This document shows positions 24,401-34,990 of a DNA stretch of 46,151 nucleotides, in pieces. The stretch spans positions 1 to 46,151 of the forward strand of contig MU401714.1 of the NCBI GenBank assembly GCA_022579005.1. The letters are read 5' to 3'. Source of the stretch: Poronia punctata. Its lineage: Eukaryota; Ascomycota; Sordariomycetes; Xylariales; Xylariaceae. The notes under the pieces are model-generated. The model made no database searches and was not told the origin of the DNA. It worked only from the letters and a program-made list of their open reading frames with translations. Within the stretch, counting starts at the first letter, position 1; the number at the start of each line of letters is the position of its first letter. The position numbers and the translations under genes were made by a program.

Positions 24401-26266
24401 AGATGGTCAAGGACTAAAACGACGTGTCGCGACCCAGTTTACCGTCTCTTTGCCAGAGGTCATGGCGTCCTTGCCTACCGACGTCTCCAGTCTTTGAGTC
24501 GTGTCTGGGTTATTCCAACCGCAAATCATAGCAAGCGCTTAGATTTGAACTTTCCTGGCCAAGCGTCACCGGCAACACATCAGACAACCTACTCGTAGAA
24601 GGAGAGGTTAGAACCATGTCGGTTTGATTTGCCGGTGAAATCCCACACCGCTCCTCTTTTGGGGATAGGAGTAAACCAAGTTTGGCTATTGGTCACTTCG
24701 ACTCCGTCTAATAAGGCCCGGTGCGATTTAACAGCCAGATTCAGCTCGTTGCAGAAGCCGTTGACCACAGACAGATATCTGATGCCTTGCAGTTGTGGTG
24801 AGGGTGTGATAATATTACCGCGACGAAACGAAACCCTATCAAAGTGCGACGACTTGATCAGCATGTGATCAAGACATGGTCGAAACATGGCCAAGAGTCC
24901 GCGATGTGTCTGTGCAGTATCACCCTTCTCGGTTCCTGGGTCTACACATAAGGGCATCCTATATTTCAGTCGTCAAAGTTCTTACGAAACAAACTCCACT
25001 TTCCGATGCAGAGCTGAAGGTATTTGAAACCACATACTTTTACCCGCATCCTGCCCGGAGTTCCCCTGTCTTACCTCCTACCTACTTGGGGCCCGGACTT
25101 GGAGCCTCTTTCCAACATACATGGGGACCTACCTTATACCCGAGGAATCGTTACACTATATTACTTCTACCTATACTAACGGTGCTAAGTATCATTCCCT
25201 TTTACAGCTTGCAGTGCAGTGCCGGCCAGTCCGCGCCTATGCATACTAAAACTCCTATTGATACGCACGCAAGCCAAGGCACGGTACTTCTGTTGCTTAT
25301 TGTTCCTATCCCTCTTAGTTTTGTATTCATTATTTTATTTTTATTTTTTGCTCCCTTATTTTATAATTATCCCCCTGAAGTTTCTTTTATTCATCGACCA
25401 TATTTCCTCATTTTGCCACCCAACCCACTCACTCCCAAGACTTTCAAGACAGCCAGCCCTCCACTGCAAGATCACATACGATCTGCAACCCTGCATACTG
25501 CAACACGGCACACTGCATCCGGGATGCAGAATCTGACATGCCGGCAGCACAGCTTCTTCTTCCCTTGCATTGTTTCTCCTCGGCAAAAGAAAATATGGAA
25601 ATTTTAAGCAGCTAAAGTATACAAAAGGTAACCTATATCGGCGGACTCCGTAAAAGTGACAATTACTTTAGAGGTATTCATTAGATAATAATAAGTAACA
25701 ATAAGTTAGGTAGATAGGACATAATAACGATACCTTGTCTAGCGGACATCGGAATGAGATTCACCTTTTTACACGAAAACCTTGTAAATAGACTTGACAT
25801 CCATTTCGTAACTCATACTTAGTTATTCCTTTGGCAATTAAGCCTTCGCGTTGACTACCTACCTACCTAGTCTACTATTCTTAATCTGGATTGACATACT
25901 AAGACATTGGGCATGGTAAATGAATTATATTCCAACTCTATTACTATCTATTATCATTTATGCTGTCCGTCTAATGGCAGAAAGACACTCTAAATATAAT
26001 TGGAAAAGGGGGGTATCATCAACGTCCGCTATACTATATGCGCATAGGAAAATTACCTATTAAAGCAAGTAACAAAACATGAACAGAAACCAAAAGATAA
26101 CACCTACGCCAGGAGTATAGACATCAGACGAGGTATATAGGGATTGGTCCAATCCCGGTGCTCACTCATTTGTTGTACTGTAACGACATTTTATTCCGGT
26201 GGGTGGGAATACGGTAGGTAGGTAATCGGGGCCAGGAAAGGAATGCGTAAACTCTACCCCGTAACG
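18401..26266. other. 7.9-kb stretch of ordinary composition without a recognised gene
   Basis: Composition is like the rest of the island and not RIP-mutated. I find no ORF with a recognisable domain on either strand. The longest frames (144 residues at 20405-20839 and 23229-23663, 243 residues at 24876-25607, 122 residues at 24589-24957) are low-complexity or overlap competing frames, and none carries splice sites joining it to a family-like sequence. Features seen are short GGTA/TACC tracts, repeated ACTCGTA words, a 15-bp minisatellite at 22893-22951 and CT-rich DNA at 25210-25590. Confidence 0.5.
22893..22951. repeat. 15-bp minisatellite, four copies
   Basis: Four head-to-tail units of ACGACGTGTGTCCCC: one 14-base variant, two perfect copies, and one diverged copy. 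There are no flanking cas-like genes and no spacers, so this is not CRISPR-like. Confidence 0.85.
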
Positions 26267-28463
26267 TCAACGGAAGTGCAGGCGAATAATGGAAAAGAGC
26301 ATATTCTGCAGCACGTGAAGCATGACAGCGACGCAAGTGGGGAGCAATTCGGGCCAGACAGCCAAGTCCATACGGCCCTCGATGTTAGCGTTGACGCCGA
26401 AGATGCAGCGGATAAGACCTCTGAGCACGAATCCGGCCGTGAGCTCGCAGGCCCAGGTGACGGCGGACGCGATGAGGGTGAAGTGAAAGTTATACGGCTC
26501 GTCGGGATCGTCGAATGCGAAGTATGGGTAGACGTCTGTATTAGGCCCGTAATGCAGGACGAGGATGCTTCCGAGAAAGGTCAACATGCTGACGTTTTCG
26601 GCGAGGAATTTGATGAAGACGTTGCGGGTGCAGATTTTCTGGTACGACCCGTAGGACTGGTTTGTCAGGCCTAGCATGGTGAGTGCTCGGTGGTAAGTCT
26701 GCGTCATCGTCAGGGGTGTTAGGACGATGAGGAAGCCGGAGGAAAGGCCTTGTAGCCAGATGAATTGTGAAGGGGAACGCAGCCGTGCGTATAGGGCTCG
26801 GACATATGTTTGGTATGTGAGCATGAAATATCTACTCAGAAATCAAGTCAGCAAAAAGCTTGCTTACTTGGGAAGTTTGAGCTCAGAGGGTAAATGTTGC
26901 CTACAGTTTAAAGACCCAACTCAGGGGGTAACTGCCGACCCTCTCGCCTTCGTTGCCTCCAAGAATCCAACCGGTAAGGAGGTCAAGTAAGTGGACAGTG
27001 AGTACCCAACTGTAAACGTACACGATGGTCTCCCAACTGTTATGTGGCAGTGTGCGCAAGTATATCTCGGCATAGGCCTCTCCTATGAGGTACGCGAGTA
27101 GACTTATGGTTAGCGCGAGGCAGAACCACACAAAGCGCACGAAGCTGGCGGGCAACCATCTCCGGCGCTGCAGGAACGCGCTAGTCTGGGGCGGTTGATT
27201 CTCGGTGGCGATCAGCAAGACGGCAGCGTCAGGGTCAAAGGCCCCTGGACCGAGGCCCCACCGCTGGCCCCGACGGTTGCGGGCCGGATCTCTCGCCGAG
27301 CCACCTCCCTCGCCGGTCCACCATGAGCTGGTGAAGATCCGTTGAGTTTCGGAGAGCGAATGTCGCAAGCTGAGATGCCGCTCGTGTGCCATCAGGATGC
27401 AGAAGGCAATAGCAACAGGTAAAGCCATGATGATAAACGTCCAGCTGATCCATGCCGTGTTGTGAATCGTCAGAAACCGCGTTTCCGGTATAAAGTAGAC
27501 CGGGATCGGCACTGCGATAGACAGCACGGCGATCAACGATATGGTCAACGGGAAGCCCAGCATCGACGGCCACCAGTTTAGCGAGTAAAGATTAAACACT
27601 TTCGTGATCCACATCAAGGCGGTAAGGTTGTAGAAGCCATAGTATACAAAGAGGAAGAACCAGAAATTCACTTGCACACGGGCTTCTCCGTGACCAGGCG
27701 TGCGATGACCTGGAGATGTCGGCGAGCGAGGCGTGTCATCGGATTCGGGTTCGGATGATATAAAAGAGAGCAAGGTGTCGACCGGTCTATACGACGTAGC
27801 ATGCGAAGCATCTAGCGGGTATTGGGGGAGTGGGATGGCGCACCATGTTACCGCCTAGCGTCGTGAGACTTGTTAGCCCATGTACGGAAAATGGCAGGAC
27901 AATGTAGGACAATCTCGTGCGAGTCTATGGCCTTGGGTCCTCGTCAAACCCGAGAGCGAATACCTAGTACCGGCAGAATGACTTACAAAAGCAGCAGGCA
28001 GGAGTACCAAGACACCCCACCGGCTCCACCAAGTCTCGACCACGCGGCGCACAGCATTATGCCGTGGTGCGATCCAAAGATCCTCGACATTTCGCTTCGT
28101 TCTCCGGACAGTTCTTCGCCATATTCTCGTCAAGCCGCTATAGTCGTCCTCGTCCTCACCAGAGCTCCAATCATCTTCGTCTTCCGTCTCGTCTTCCAGC
28201 CCCGCTGCGACGAGAGCTCCATATCCGACGTGCACACTTCCTCGTCCGCCTGCTGGGAGCTGACTCAGTCGCCCCTCCACGCCTGGGCGAGATCTCGAAG
28301 ATTGATGCGGCCACGGCGAAGAGAATATGCTAGACGAATTTGGGGCGGAGCGGGGCGGGACAGCGCGAAAGCGTCCTAATAAGGGGGATGTGGTATCGGC
28401 ATGGATGCGCGAAATGGCCGGGTTCGTCTCGGTGCCTGGAATAAAGGGGAAGAACTCGGGCAT
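26267..28463 (-). CDS. Multi-pass fungal membrane protein, family not recognised
   Basis: Three exons on the minus strand: 28463-27987, 27854-26905 and 26831-26267. The introns are 27986-27855 (132 bp, GTAAGT...TAG) and 26904-26832 (73 bp, GTAGGC, CTGAC branch, TAG). All junctions are in phase and give 663 residues. The first 145 residues are hydrophilic with an acidic patch (DETEDEDDWSSGEDEDD). About ten hydrophobic segments follow, roughly at 148-168, 222-243, 257-281, 294-314, 397-416, 435-456, 499-517, 552-570, 592-612 and 635-658. Charged loops lie between the first two segments and around 320-390. The start context fits the N-terminal opening MPEFFPFIPGTETNP. I do not recognise a named family. 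Its size and topology suggest a transporter-like or organelle membrane role, but that is only a guess. Confidence 0.85.
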
Positions 28464-29143
28464 CGTCTAGTCGGCTCGATGCCGCGTGCCTCGATAATTT
28501 GTTCCGTCTTTACCGGAGAATTTCGAGGCAGGGTCGTCGCGGGGTCGGATCGAATTTCTCGTGCAAGTTTGTTCGCCAAGTTCAAAACGCTACATATCGA
28601 GCAGCCGAAGACTCCTCTTGAGACAGAGAATGGACTGGCAGTCGGCGGTAGGCAGCCTCGGGCGGATTCGAGCGAGTGTGCGGGCCGTCAAACAGAAGAA
28701 AGAAAAGGCAGAAAGTCCAAAGTCGGAAAACAAATGCAGCAAATTACAGCCACCAAAAAGAAATGAGCCCGTTTGTCCAGATTCGACTACCTAACTTGGT
28801 CTTTTCCTTATCAACATTAAGTATCCTCCTTGAACGAAGAACCGGCACGAGTTGTCTTTTCTAGCCTGATTTCTCTGCCTATTATTATTATTATTATTAT
28901 TAAACTTGAAATTCAAGCTGCAGCTAGAAAGAAGCTTGACAGGAGCTTGTGATCAATCCTATTAGGTAACTGGTCACACAAGGGGTCCAATGCTACTTCG
29001 GCTTGTTTCCGGGACTGGGGGCGTAACCCCACTATAGTAGAGTTGGGGTAAAACGCAGACAACCCCCGCAGACGCGACTGGTGATAACCTGACTCAGACA
29101 CGAGATCGTCAAGCTACCAAGGTAGTAACAGACAGTGACCTAC
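28464..29143. other. Intergenic, with the 5' region of the membrane-protein gene
   Basis: The promoter side of the minus-strand membrane-protein gene. Short overlapping ORFs are seen, none convincing. An (ATT)n microsatellite lies at 28881-28902. Confidence 0.5.
28881..28902. repeat. (ATT)n microsatellite
   Basis: 22 bases of uninterrupted ATT repeats. Confidence 0.95.
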
Positions 29144-29224
29144 GGCACTTTGGCGGAGTGGTTAACGCGCGGGCCTGCTAAGCCCGTTCCTTCGGGAGCG
29201 AGAGTTCGAATCTCTCAGGTGTCG
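29144..29224 (+). tRNA. tRNA-Ser(GCT), copy 2
   Basis: Base-for-base identical over 81 nt to the copy at 14349-14429, with a T-rich terminator downstream. The flanks are unrelated to those of the other copies. It faces the minus-strand copy at 29348-29428 across a 123-bp spacer. Confidence 0.97.
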
Positions 29225-29347
29225 ATTTTTCTTTTTTGCATCTGTTATGGATTTGGTTAGAAGTTCAAGCTTTGAAATGTTTTTTTTGCAAAAAATAAGG
29301 GACAAGTGAGGTATAGGTTAGAACAATAAAAAGCAAAAAAAGAAAAC

Positions 29348-29428
29348 CGACACCTGAGAGATTCGAACTCTCGCTCCCGAAGGAACGGGCTTAGCAGGCC
29401 CGCGCGTTAACCACTCCGCCAAAGTGCC
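29348..29428 (-). tRNA. tRNA-Ser(GCT), copy 3, inverted
   Basis: Reverse complement of the same 81-nt gene, with an identical sequence including anticodon GCT. Downstream on its strand is a T-run terminator. With copy 2 it forms a tail-to-tail inverted repeat. Confidence 0.97.
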
Positions 29429-30294
29429 TTGTTATTTGTTGGTTGGTTGTTGAAAGTGGGCTGCTACTTGACGCCTATATTACTCAGAGCCTTGGACATT
29501 GCACGCCTTACTATCATCGGTATCCTGTCACCTGTTCTTCCACTTGACAACAAAGAAAGAGAGAAAGTAACAACTCTAGATAGACTGCCAGTGGGTATAT
29601 GCGTCCGCCTGGCAACATTTGATAGACAGTCTTGTTCTCTTTAACATACCATCTATACATCGTCCTCATTTGCCCAAGGTGTAAAATACACAATCCCAAC
29701 GCCGTTCTTAGTATAGCTAGAAAACCGGCGTTCAACACCATCTCCGACTTCCTATCCGGCTCCCGTCGTTTCTTGCCGCTACTTTCAAGAGATATAGGTA
29801 GCAACAACAATATGTCATAGATAAGTAGGATTGCAGCCTTTTCTCTCCTGGCATTTACCTTATTGTCATGAAATCCAAGCGCAGGACTTGAATACGTCGG
29901 GCTACGGTTGCCAAGGACACACGAGATACCTTACGAGTATACTGTTGGTGTTTTACACCTGCCCTGTTGTAGCAAAATCCTGCCGATGGTCTTAATTTAT
30001 AGCAAAAGAGAGACACAAGCTACATTCTATGACTTTGTAAGATACCGACCTATTATATACATGCACTTAGTACTTCTTACCTCATAATATTAAAGTATAA
30101 CAAGACATCCTCTCCTATTGCCTATTAAGCAACCCTTACAAACTCTAGCACAAGCCAGGAGGCCGTCTAGCAAGTTAGACAAAGAACAAAAGTAAAATTA
30201 TAAACAGACCACAAAATAAAAGACATGATGTGCAAGCTAGATAAATAAATGCACAACAGACAGAAATACTAAAAAGTAAAAATAGAAAAAGTGT
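29429..30294. other. Intergenic between tRNA genes
   Basis: Ordinary DNA. Two short overlapping ORFs (71 and 98 residues at 29429-29810) without any recognisable feature. Nothing called. Confidence 0.5.
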
Positions 30295-30379
30295 CTCTCG
30301 AACGGGGAATCGAACCCCGGCCACCTGCGAATTGTCTAGTAATGACAAGCAGGTATCCTGACCACTAGACCATTCAAGA
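30295..30379 (-). tRNA. tRNA-Asp(GTC) with a 13-nt intron
   Basis: The acceptor TCTTGAA pairs with TTCGAGA (one G-U), with discriminator G. The A box TGGTCTAGTGG and B box GGTTCGATTCC are intact. The anticodon stem CCTGC/GCAGG encloses TTGTCA, then a 13-nt intron at 30330-30342, then C. This gives loop TTGTCAC and anticodon GTC (30344-30346 on the plus strand). The intron sits after position 37, as in nuclear tRNAs, and contains GAC, which can pair with the anticodon. A T-run terminator follows on the minus strand. Removing the intron leaves a normal 72-nt tRNA. Confidence 0.93.
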
Positions 30380-31862
30380 CTTGTTATTAACAGAATCAGC
30401 ATTTCCAATACATATTGTTCGTACTGCTCAAAGCAGTATTGCCTTAGACTGCCTACTCTGAGTATGTATCTACCTCCCCTACTCCAAACCACGTCAGCTT
30501 TTTGACGCAGTTGCCTACACCTAGCTAGTACTTTATATATCATGGATGCATGCCTCCGGACCTAGACCTGCTAATCTTGCCTACATCCCTTACCGAGCGA
30601 GAATTAATCGGACTTAGTAAGTCCGACTTACGAGTAGGTTATTATCTACGAGTATTTGCTATATGACTAGGTAGGTAAACCGTAGGTAGCCGTGGTGCAA
30701 GTAAAAGCACAACAAACAAGTGAGATGCAAGTACCTAGCCGGGGGAGAACCGGGAAAAAAAAATAAGCGATAATACACATAGAACTCTGCCAATCCCCCT
30801 TTGAGAGGAACCGGATAGAATCGGTGTTTGCATAATCGTTGCCTTGGTTAAGCGAGAATCTATCTACAACATCCAAATAGGTACCTAAAGCAGTTCCGTA
30901 GACAGGTAAGGTAAGGTAAGGTACCTTAGTTAGGATGTAACCTAGGTCAAAGCATCTCCATCCATCTCCTTTCCAAAAAATCATTGGCTAGACTACCTAC
31001 CTAGTATACATGTTGTTTCTTTATCTTCTAGAAGCCTTCCTATTCAAGAACATTCCGAGGCAAGGAAACTAGGTAGTAGTGAGAATGAGACATAGGGTAG
31101 CAGTCTCGGCTGCTGCATACGAGCGTAGCGTTCAGGCAAACGATCAGGTTCAGTTTTGATGAAACTACCTACCAACACCAAGACGGACGCGGGGCGTGGG
31201 GGTGTCAATGCTCCCTTATATATGCGATTGATCGATCACATTATAGAAGCGTAGTTACGAGTAAGAATTGCCGGTACATGACATGCCTTTAATACATGTG
31301 CTTCATAGTCCTACGTACCAGTGTACCGACGGAGTACGTAAACCAGTGCTAACTACCTAGGTAGTGTGGGGACCTCGATGATGCCCTTACTTGTGCAAAT
31401 AAGGGCAAAGAGGAAGTATCTAGATATATTTATAATACGGACAGAGACGTAGAGATTGGGTAGGTTAGGTACCCCATATACGAGTACAAAAAAATCAATT
31501 GTATTCTTTTGGTCCGTTCTGGCCTGCCTATTTAATATTTATATCCCGAAGAGAGAAAAAACCTTGTCATAATCGTCCGTCTGTTGTGTTATACATGGTA
31601 ATATAGTTTCGAATACATGTACCGATAAAGTCTTTCAATGACCCCCCAAAAACCCCCCATTCATCTTTCCCCTGCATAACACATACGAAAAGGAGGGGGT
31701 GGTAATAAAAAAGTTGGTTGTTGTGCGGCACGCTGCTTGTGGTAAAAAAAAAATCATATCATAAGGATATCACAGATGAATGTTTTATGGACCAAGAAAA
31801 GAAGGTGGTATCGTTTTTGGTGTAAGGAATAGATCGATAATGGATGGGACGTGGTGGCATTT
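30380..31862. other. Intergenic, no gene seen
   Basis: Ordinary composition with GGTAAGGTAAGG-type tracts near 30905-30925 and four ACGAGTA motifs (30629, 30647, 31256, 31480). No ORF worth calling. The right part should hold the 3' untranslated region of the transcription factor gene. Confidence 0.5.
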
Positions 31863-34800
31863 TTAGCGCCGCTTGTTCATGGTATTGGGCATAGAGGCGC
31901 CACCGTCGTAATCCCAGTGTCGCTTCAGGGCACCGGCCTCGTAGACGCTCGCTACGGATTCTTGCCACATGGCCGGGGTGACAAAGGTCTGGACCGGTGG
32001 AGCCGAATACTGTTGTTGTTGTTGTTGGGGAGGTAAATGCGGCTGAGGAGCAGATATGGATGCGTTTGCAATCGCCATATCTTGCGTTGTAGGGACTTCC
32101 GGAGCACCTGAGGAAATATTTAGAGAGCTGGACTGCGGTGTCACCGCTGGAGGCTGTGTTGGAAGCGGCGTACCAAACGTAGAGTTCCATTGGCTGTAGT
32201 AAATCATTGTTAGCAAGCCGGTCGTAAGACTACCTAGTATATACGGATACACCGTGATATCGACACGGTACACTTACTCAAAGATACGGGAAGGATTCCA
32301 CGTAGGATGATCTGCTAGAGCCAGTCCGTGAGACAGCGGTGGCTGTGAACTTTGACTACTACCAAGCATAGAAAGTGACTGTATAGAAGGAGAGTCACCC
32401 TTGCCGTCCCCGGAGCCAATAGAAACAGGCGTGATGGGATGATAACTAACGTGAGAATGATGTCCCGAATGCACATCCACGTTTGGGTCCAGTGAGTTGG
32501 TCCGTAGTGTCGGGGGCTTGAAAGTAGCCGCCCGAGGTGGACTTGACTGTGTGCTGGGATGTGGACTGCCATAAGGGAAGCTTGGCTTCAAGAGAAACGG
32601 CTTCCTCGTATCTGCCGAAAACGCTTCCCTTACTGCATCTATCTGCCTTAACATTTCCGGAAGCGGCCAAGAATTCATAGTCTTCTCGAGAATCCGCATG
32701 TGGCGGGTGAAATAATCCCGTGAATCGGCATTTATATCCGGATCCGGGGACGTTATAGCGACCTGTTTGTCTATTAGGATTATTAAAAAGGGGGGGGGGG
32801 GGGGGGGGGGGGTTGACGCACAAGTTGGGGAACGGTGCAAGATATAAAACCATTGTTGGTAATGCTGTGGCCGGTTTGCTAAAAATGGAGGCCACNNNNN
32901 NNNNNCGCCGCCCCGCCGCCCCCCCCCGCCCCCGCCCCCCCCCCCCCCCGCCCCCCGCCCCGCCCCCCCCCCCCCCCCCCCCCGCCCCCCCCCCCCCCCC
33001 CCCCATGACGCACAAGATGGAGCACGATGCAAGAGAGAACACCATAGATGGTAAAGCTGATGCCTCTTTGCATACACTGGAGTCCACTTAGGCCAAAAGA
33101 TTGAAGCATAGACTCTTGTAGCCGACACAAAGCTTTTGCCGAGGAATAGCAAATCATCATGTGTTGTTTCCACTGTCCATCGACGCCCATAGGTTCCAAG
33201 AAAGTAAGCTGTGGCCGGTGAAGCAAGATGGTCGCTAGATGGTAGTATGAGTGCACGTTTCCCACGAAGTGTGACGGGACCCATGGCGGAGATCCATCAG
33301 ACGGAAACGTAATTCTCATCTCAGGCGGCAGTTCGTTCAACCAAGCCCGAAGTTGGGGGTTGAGCTGGACGAACTCGGGATCGAGCCCCCAATCCTTCTT
33401 GTTTTTCACCTTGGCATACGTCGTGTTCATCTTGTGTATCATCCGTACGATCCTAGCAAAGAATATGAAATACCGTGAGATCTGGTATTCGTCCTCGTCC
33501 ACGCCGGGTATGGGCTGCGGGACACTAAAGTCTAAAGAATCGAGCTCGACCGATAAATCATTCCGTCCTGGAATCCCGTGTTAGACATATGCCCGTGACG
33601 AGGATGTCACCTCGAAAACAAAAAACAAAACACCATGAGGAATGCTTACCTTGGGGTGCCGCTATCATAGTCTCACAAATGAATATGGTCTGCCATACTC
33701 GGGTTTTTGTGAGGCAATCAGCAGGTGTCGAACCACACGGCTTCCCGGCCTTGTGGTTTTGGAAATGTTCGTCCAGTCCAAGATCCCGCGCCATGGCTAC
33801 GCAGTGGACAATAGACATCCATGACCGATAATAGTAACCCCTTTTCGGTACAGCTTCACGGGCCTTGAGGATGATAAGAAGTGCTTGGAGGGTGCTTAAC
33901 CGGGGAACGTCCATAAAAGAATCGGCATGCTCTAGACCCGAAATCAGTCTCGTGTGATCTATGAAACGGCCCAGGTCTGCGATTATAAGACTTACTAGAT
34001 GCGAGAGCCATCCATTGCTGCCCTTGAGCGGGCTCGTCAGTAAGTCGTTCCGCGACGGAAAAGATTGCTTCTAACAACAAAGGAGATATCGAGTCGCGGT
34101 TCGTGTGCCATTGACGATATAATTGTGCTTTATTGAGGACGGGGACATATGGGTGTACATGCGCGAAGTAGACATCGAAATAATTCAGAATAGTCTCCTC
34201 TTCAGGCATTAGCTCCGGCGGTATCCTTATTTTTGACCCCGGTCCCGTATGCACGGGCGGCAACGAATTCTTGTAGTCGTCACCCTCTTCGATAGCGGGC
34301 TCCTCTTCTTGGCCCGAGGCTAATGCTTGCTTATTATTCAAATAAGGCGCTTCCCCCGACAGTTAGTTTTGCTGTCCTTGTCATCTATAAAAAAGGGGGA
34401 AGAAACCCCGACTCACCAGTGCCCCTTTCATCCAATTTTAACGGTCCCAGGAGATCTGCCAGATCATGACTGTACTGTTCCGTATTATATGACTCGGGAG
34501 ACGACACGGAGGGAGGAGGCGGCAACTCCTGCAATGGCGGAGTCGGGAAGACACCGGTAGGCGGATAGGACTGGTCCATTACACCTACAGGAGGGTGTAC
34601 AGATGTATAATGTATATGCTGCTGCTGCTGTTGCTGCTGCTGCTGTACCGAAGACGGGTCGCCGTATGACGTTAGTGGATATACTGGATGATGACTGGGG
34701 TAGGAGCCCGCATGCGACGTATACATGGCCGACTTTGGGTGACCGCCCGACATCATATGGTGCTGAGGCGCGGATTGTTGCATGGCCATCATCCTAAAAT

Positions 34801-34990
34801 TCTCCTGTCCGGCCTCGTACTCGGCCCTCGACGGCTCGTACCCTTGCGTCTCATCCGGAGATCCCTCATATTGGGAGTTGGGACGCACGCAGTGAAGCTT
34901 TAGACGGATACAAGCTGAACACGGCCATGTGTTTGTCGTCGCGGCGTCGCATTTTATTTTCCTCCTGCGACAGCCCTCACAAGCTCTCAT
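31863..34990 (-). CDS. Zn2Cys6 fungal-specific transcription factor
   Basis: Six exons on the minus strand: 34990-34417, 34349-33996, 33931-33650, 33567-33014, 32762-32278 and 32193-31863. The sum is 2,580 bases, giving 859 residues, with every junction in phase. Residues 4-34 form a binuclear zinc cluster, C-x2-C-x6-C-x9-C-x2-C-x6-C, that binds DNA. Residues 118-126 are a nine-Gln run. About 245-520 is the fungal transcription factor middle homology region, opening with ILNYFDVYFAHVHPYVPVL. The C-terminal third is Ser/Pro/Gln-rich and ends NTMNKRR. Donors are GTGAGT, GTAAGT, GTAAGC, GTGCGT and GTAAGT. Intron 33013-32763 contains an assembly gap and is unreliable in length. The cluster starts only three residues after the ATG and follows TATAG, so an upstream exon is likely. 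The target genes are unknown. Confidence 0.9.
32790..33004. other. Assembly gap with G/C homopolymers and a false partial duplication
   Basis: On the plus strand this reads: 23 G (32790-32812), 83 bases (32813-32895), ten N (32896-32905), then about 99 bases of nearly pure C with scattered G (32906-33004). The 83-base block matches 33005-33087, the true exon end, with no gaps but about 20 mismatches, mostly transversions. It has a stop in the gene's frame. Everything lies within one intron of the transcription factor gene. I read it as a poorly sequenced homopolymer whose low-quality read end was kept as a second copy. Confidence 0.85.

Noticed and set aside
24876..25607. 243-codon open frame on the plus strand
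   Set aside because: Made mostly of CT-rich DNA giving Pro/Leu/Phe-rich sequence, with no domain and competing frames on both strands.
29144..29428. Inverted 81-bp repeat as transposon termini
   Set aside because: Each arm is a complete functional-looking tRNA gene with its own terminator, and there is no target duplication.
32274..33502. Gly-rich and Pro-rich frames across the gap
   Set aside because: Created by poly-G/poly-C and the N gap. The correct reading is an intron between exons ending at 33014 and starting at 32762.
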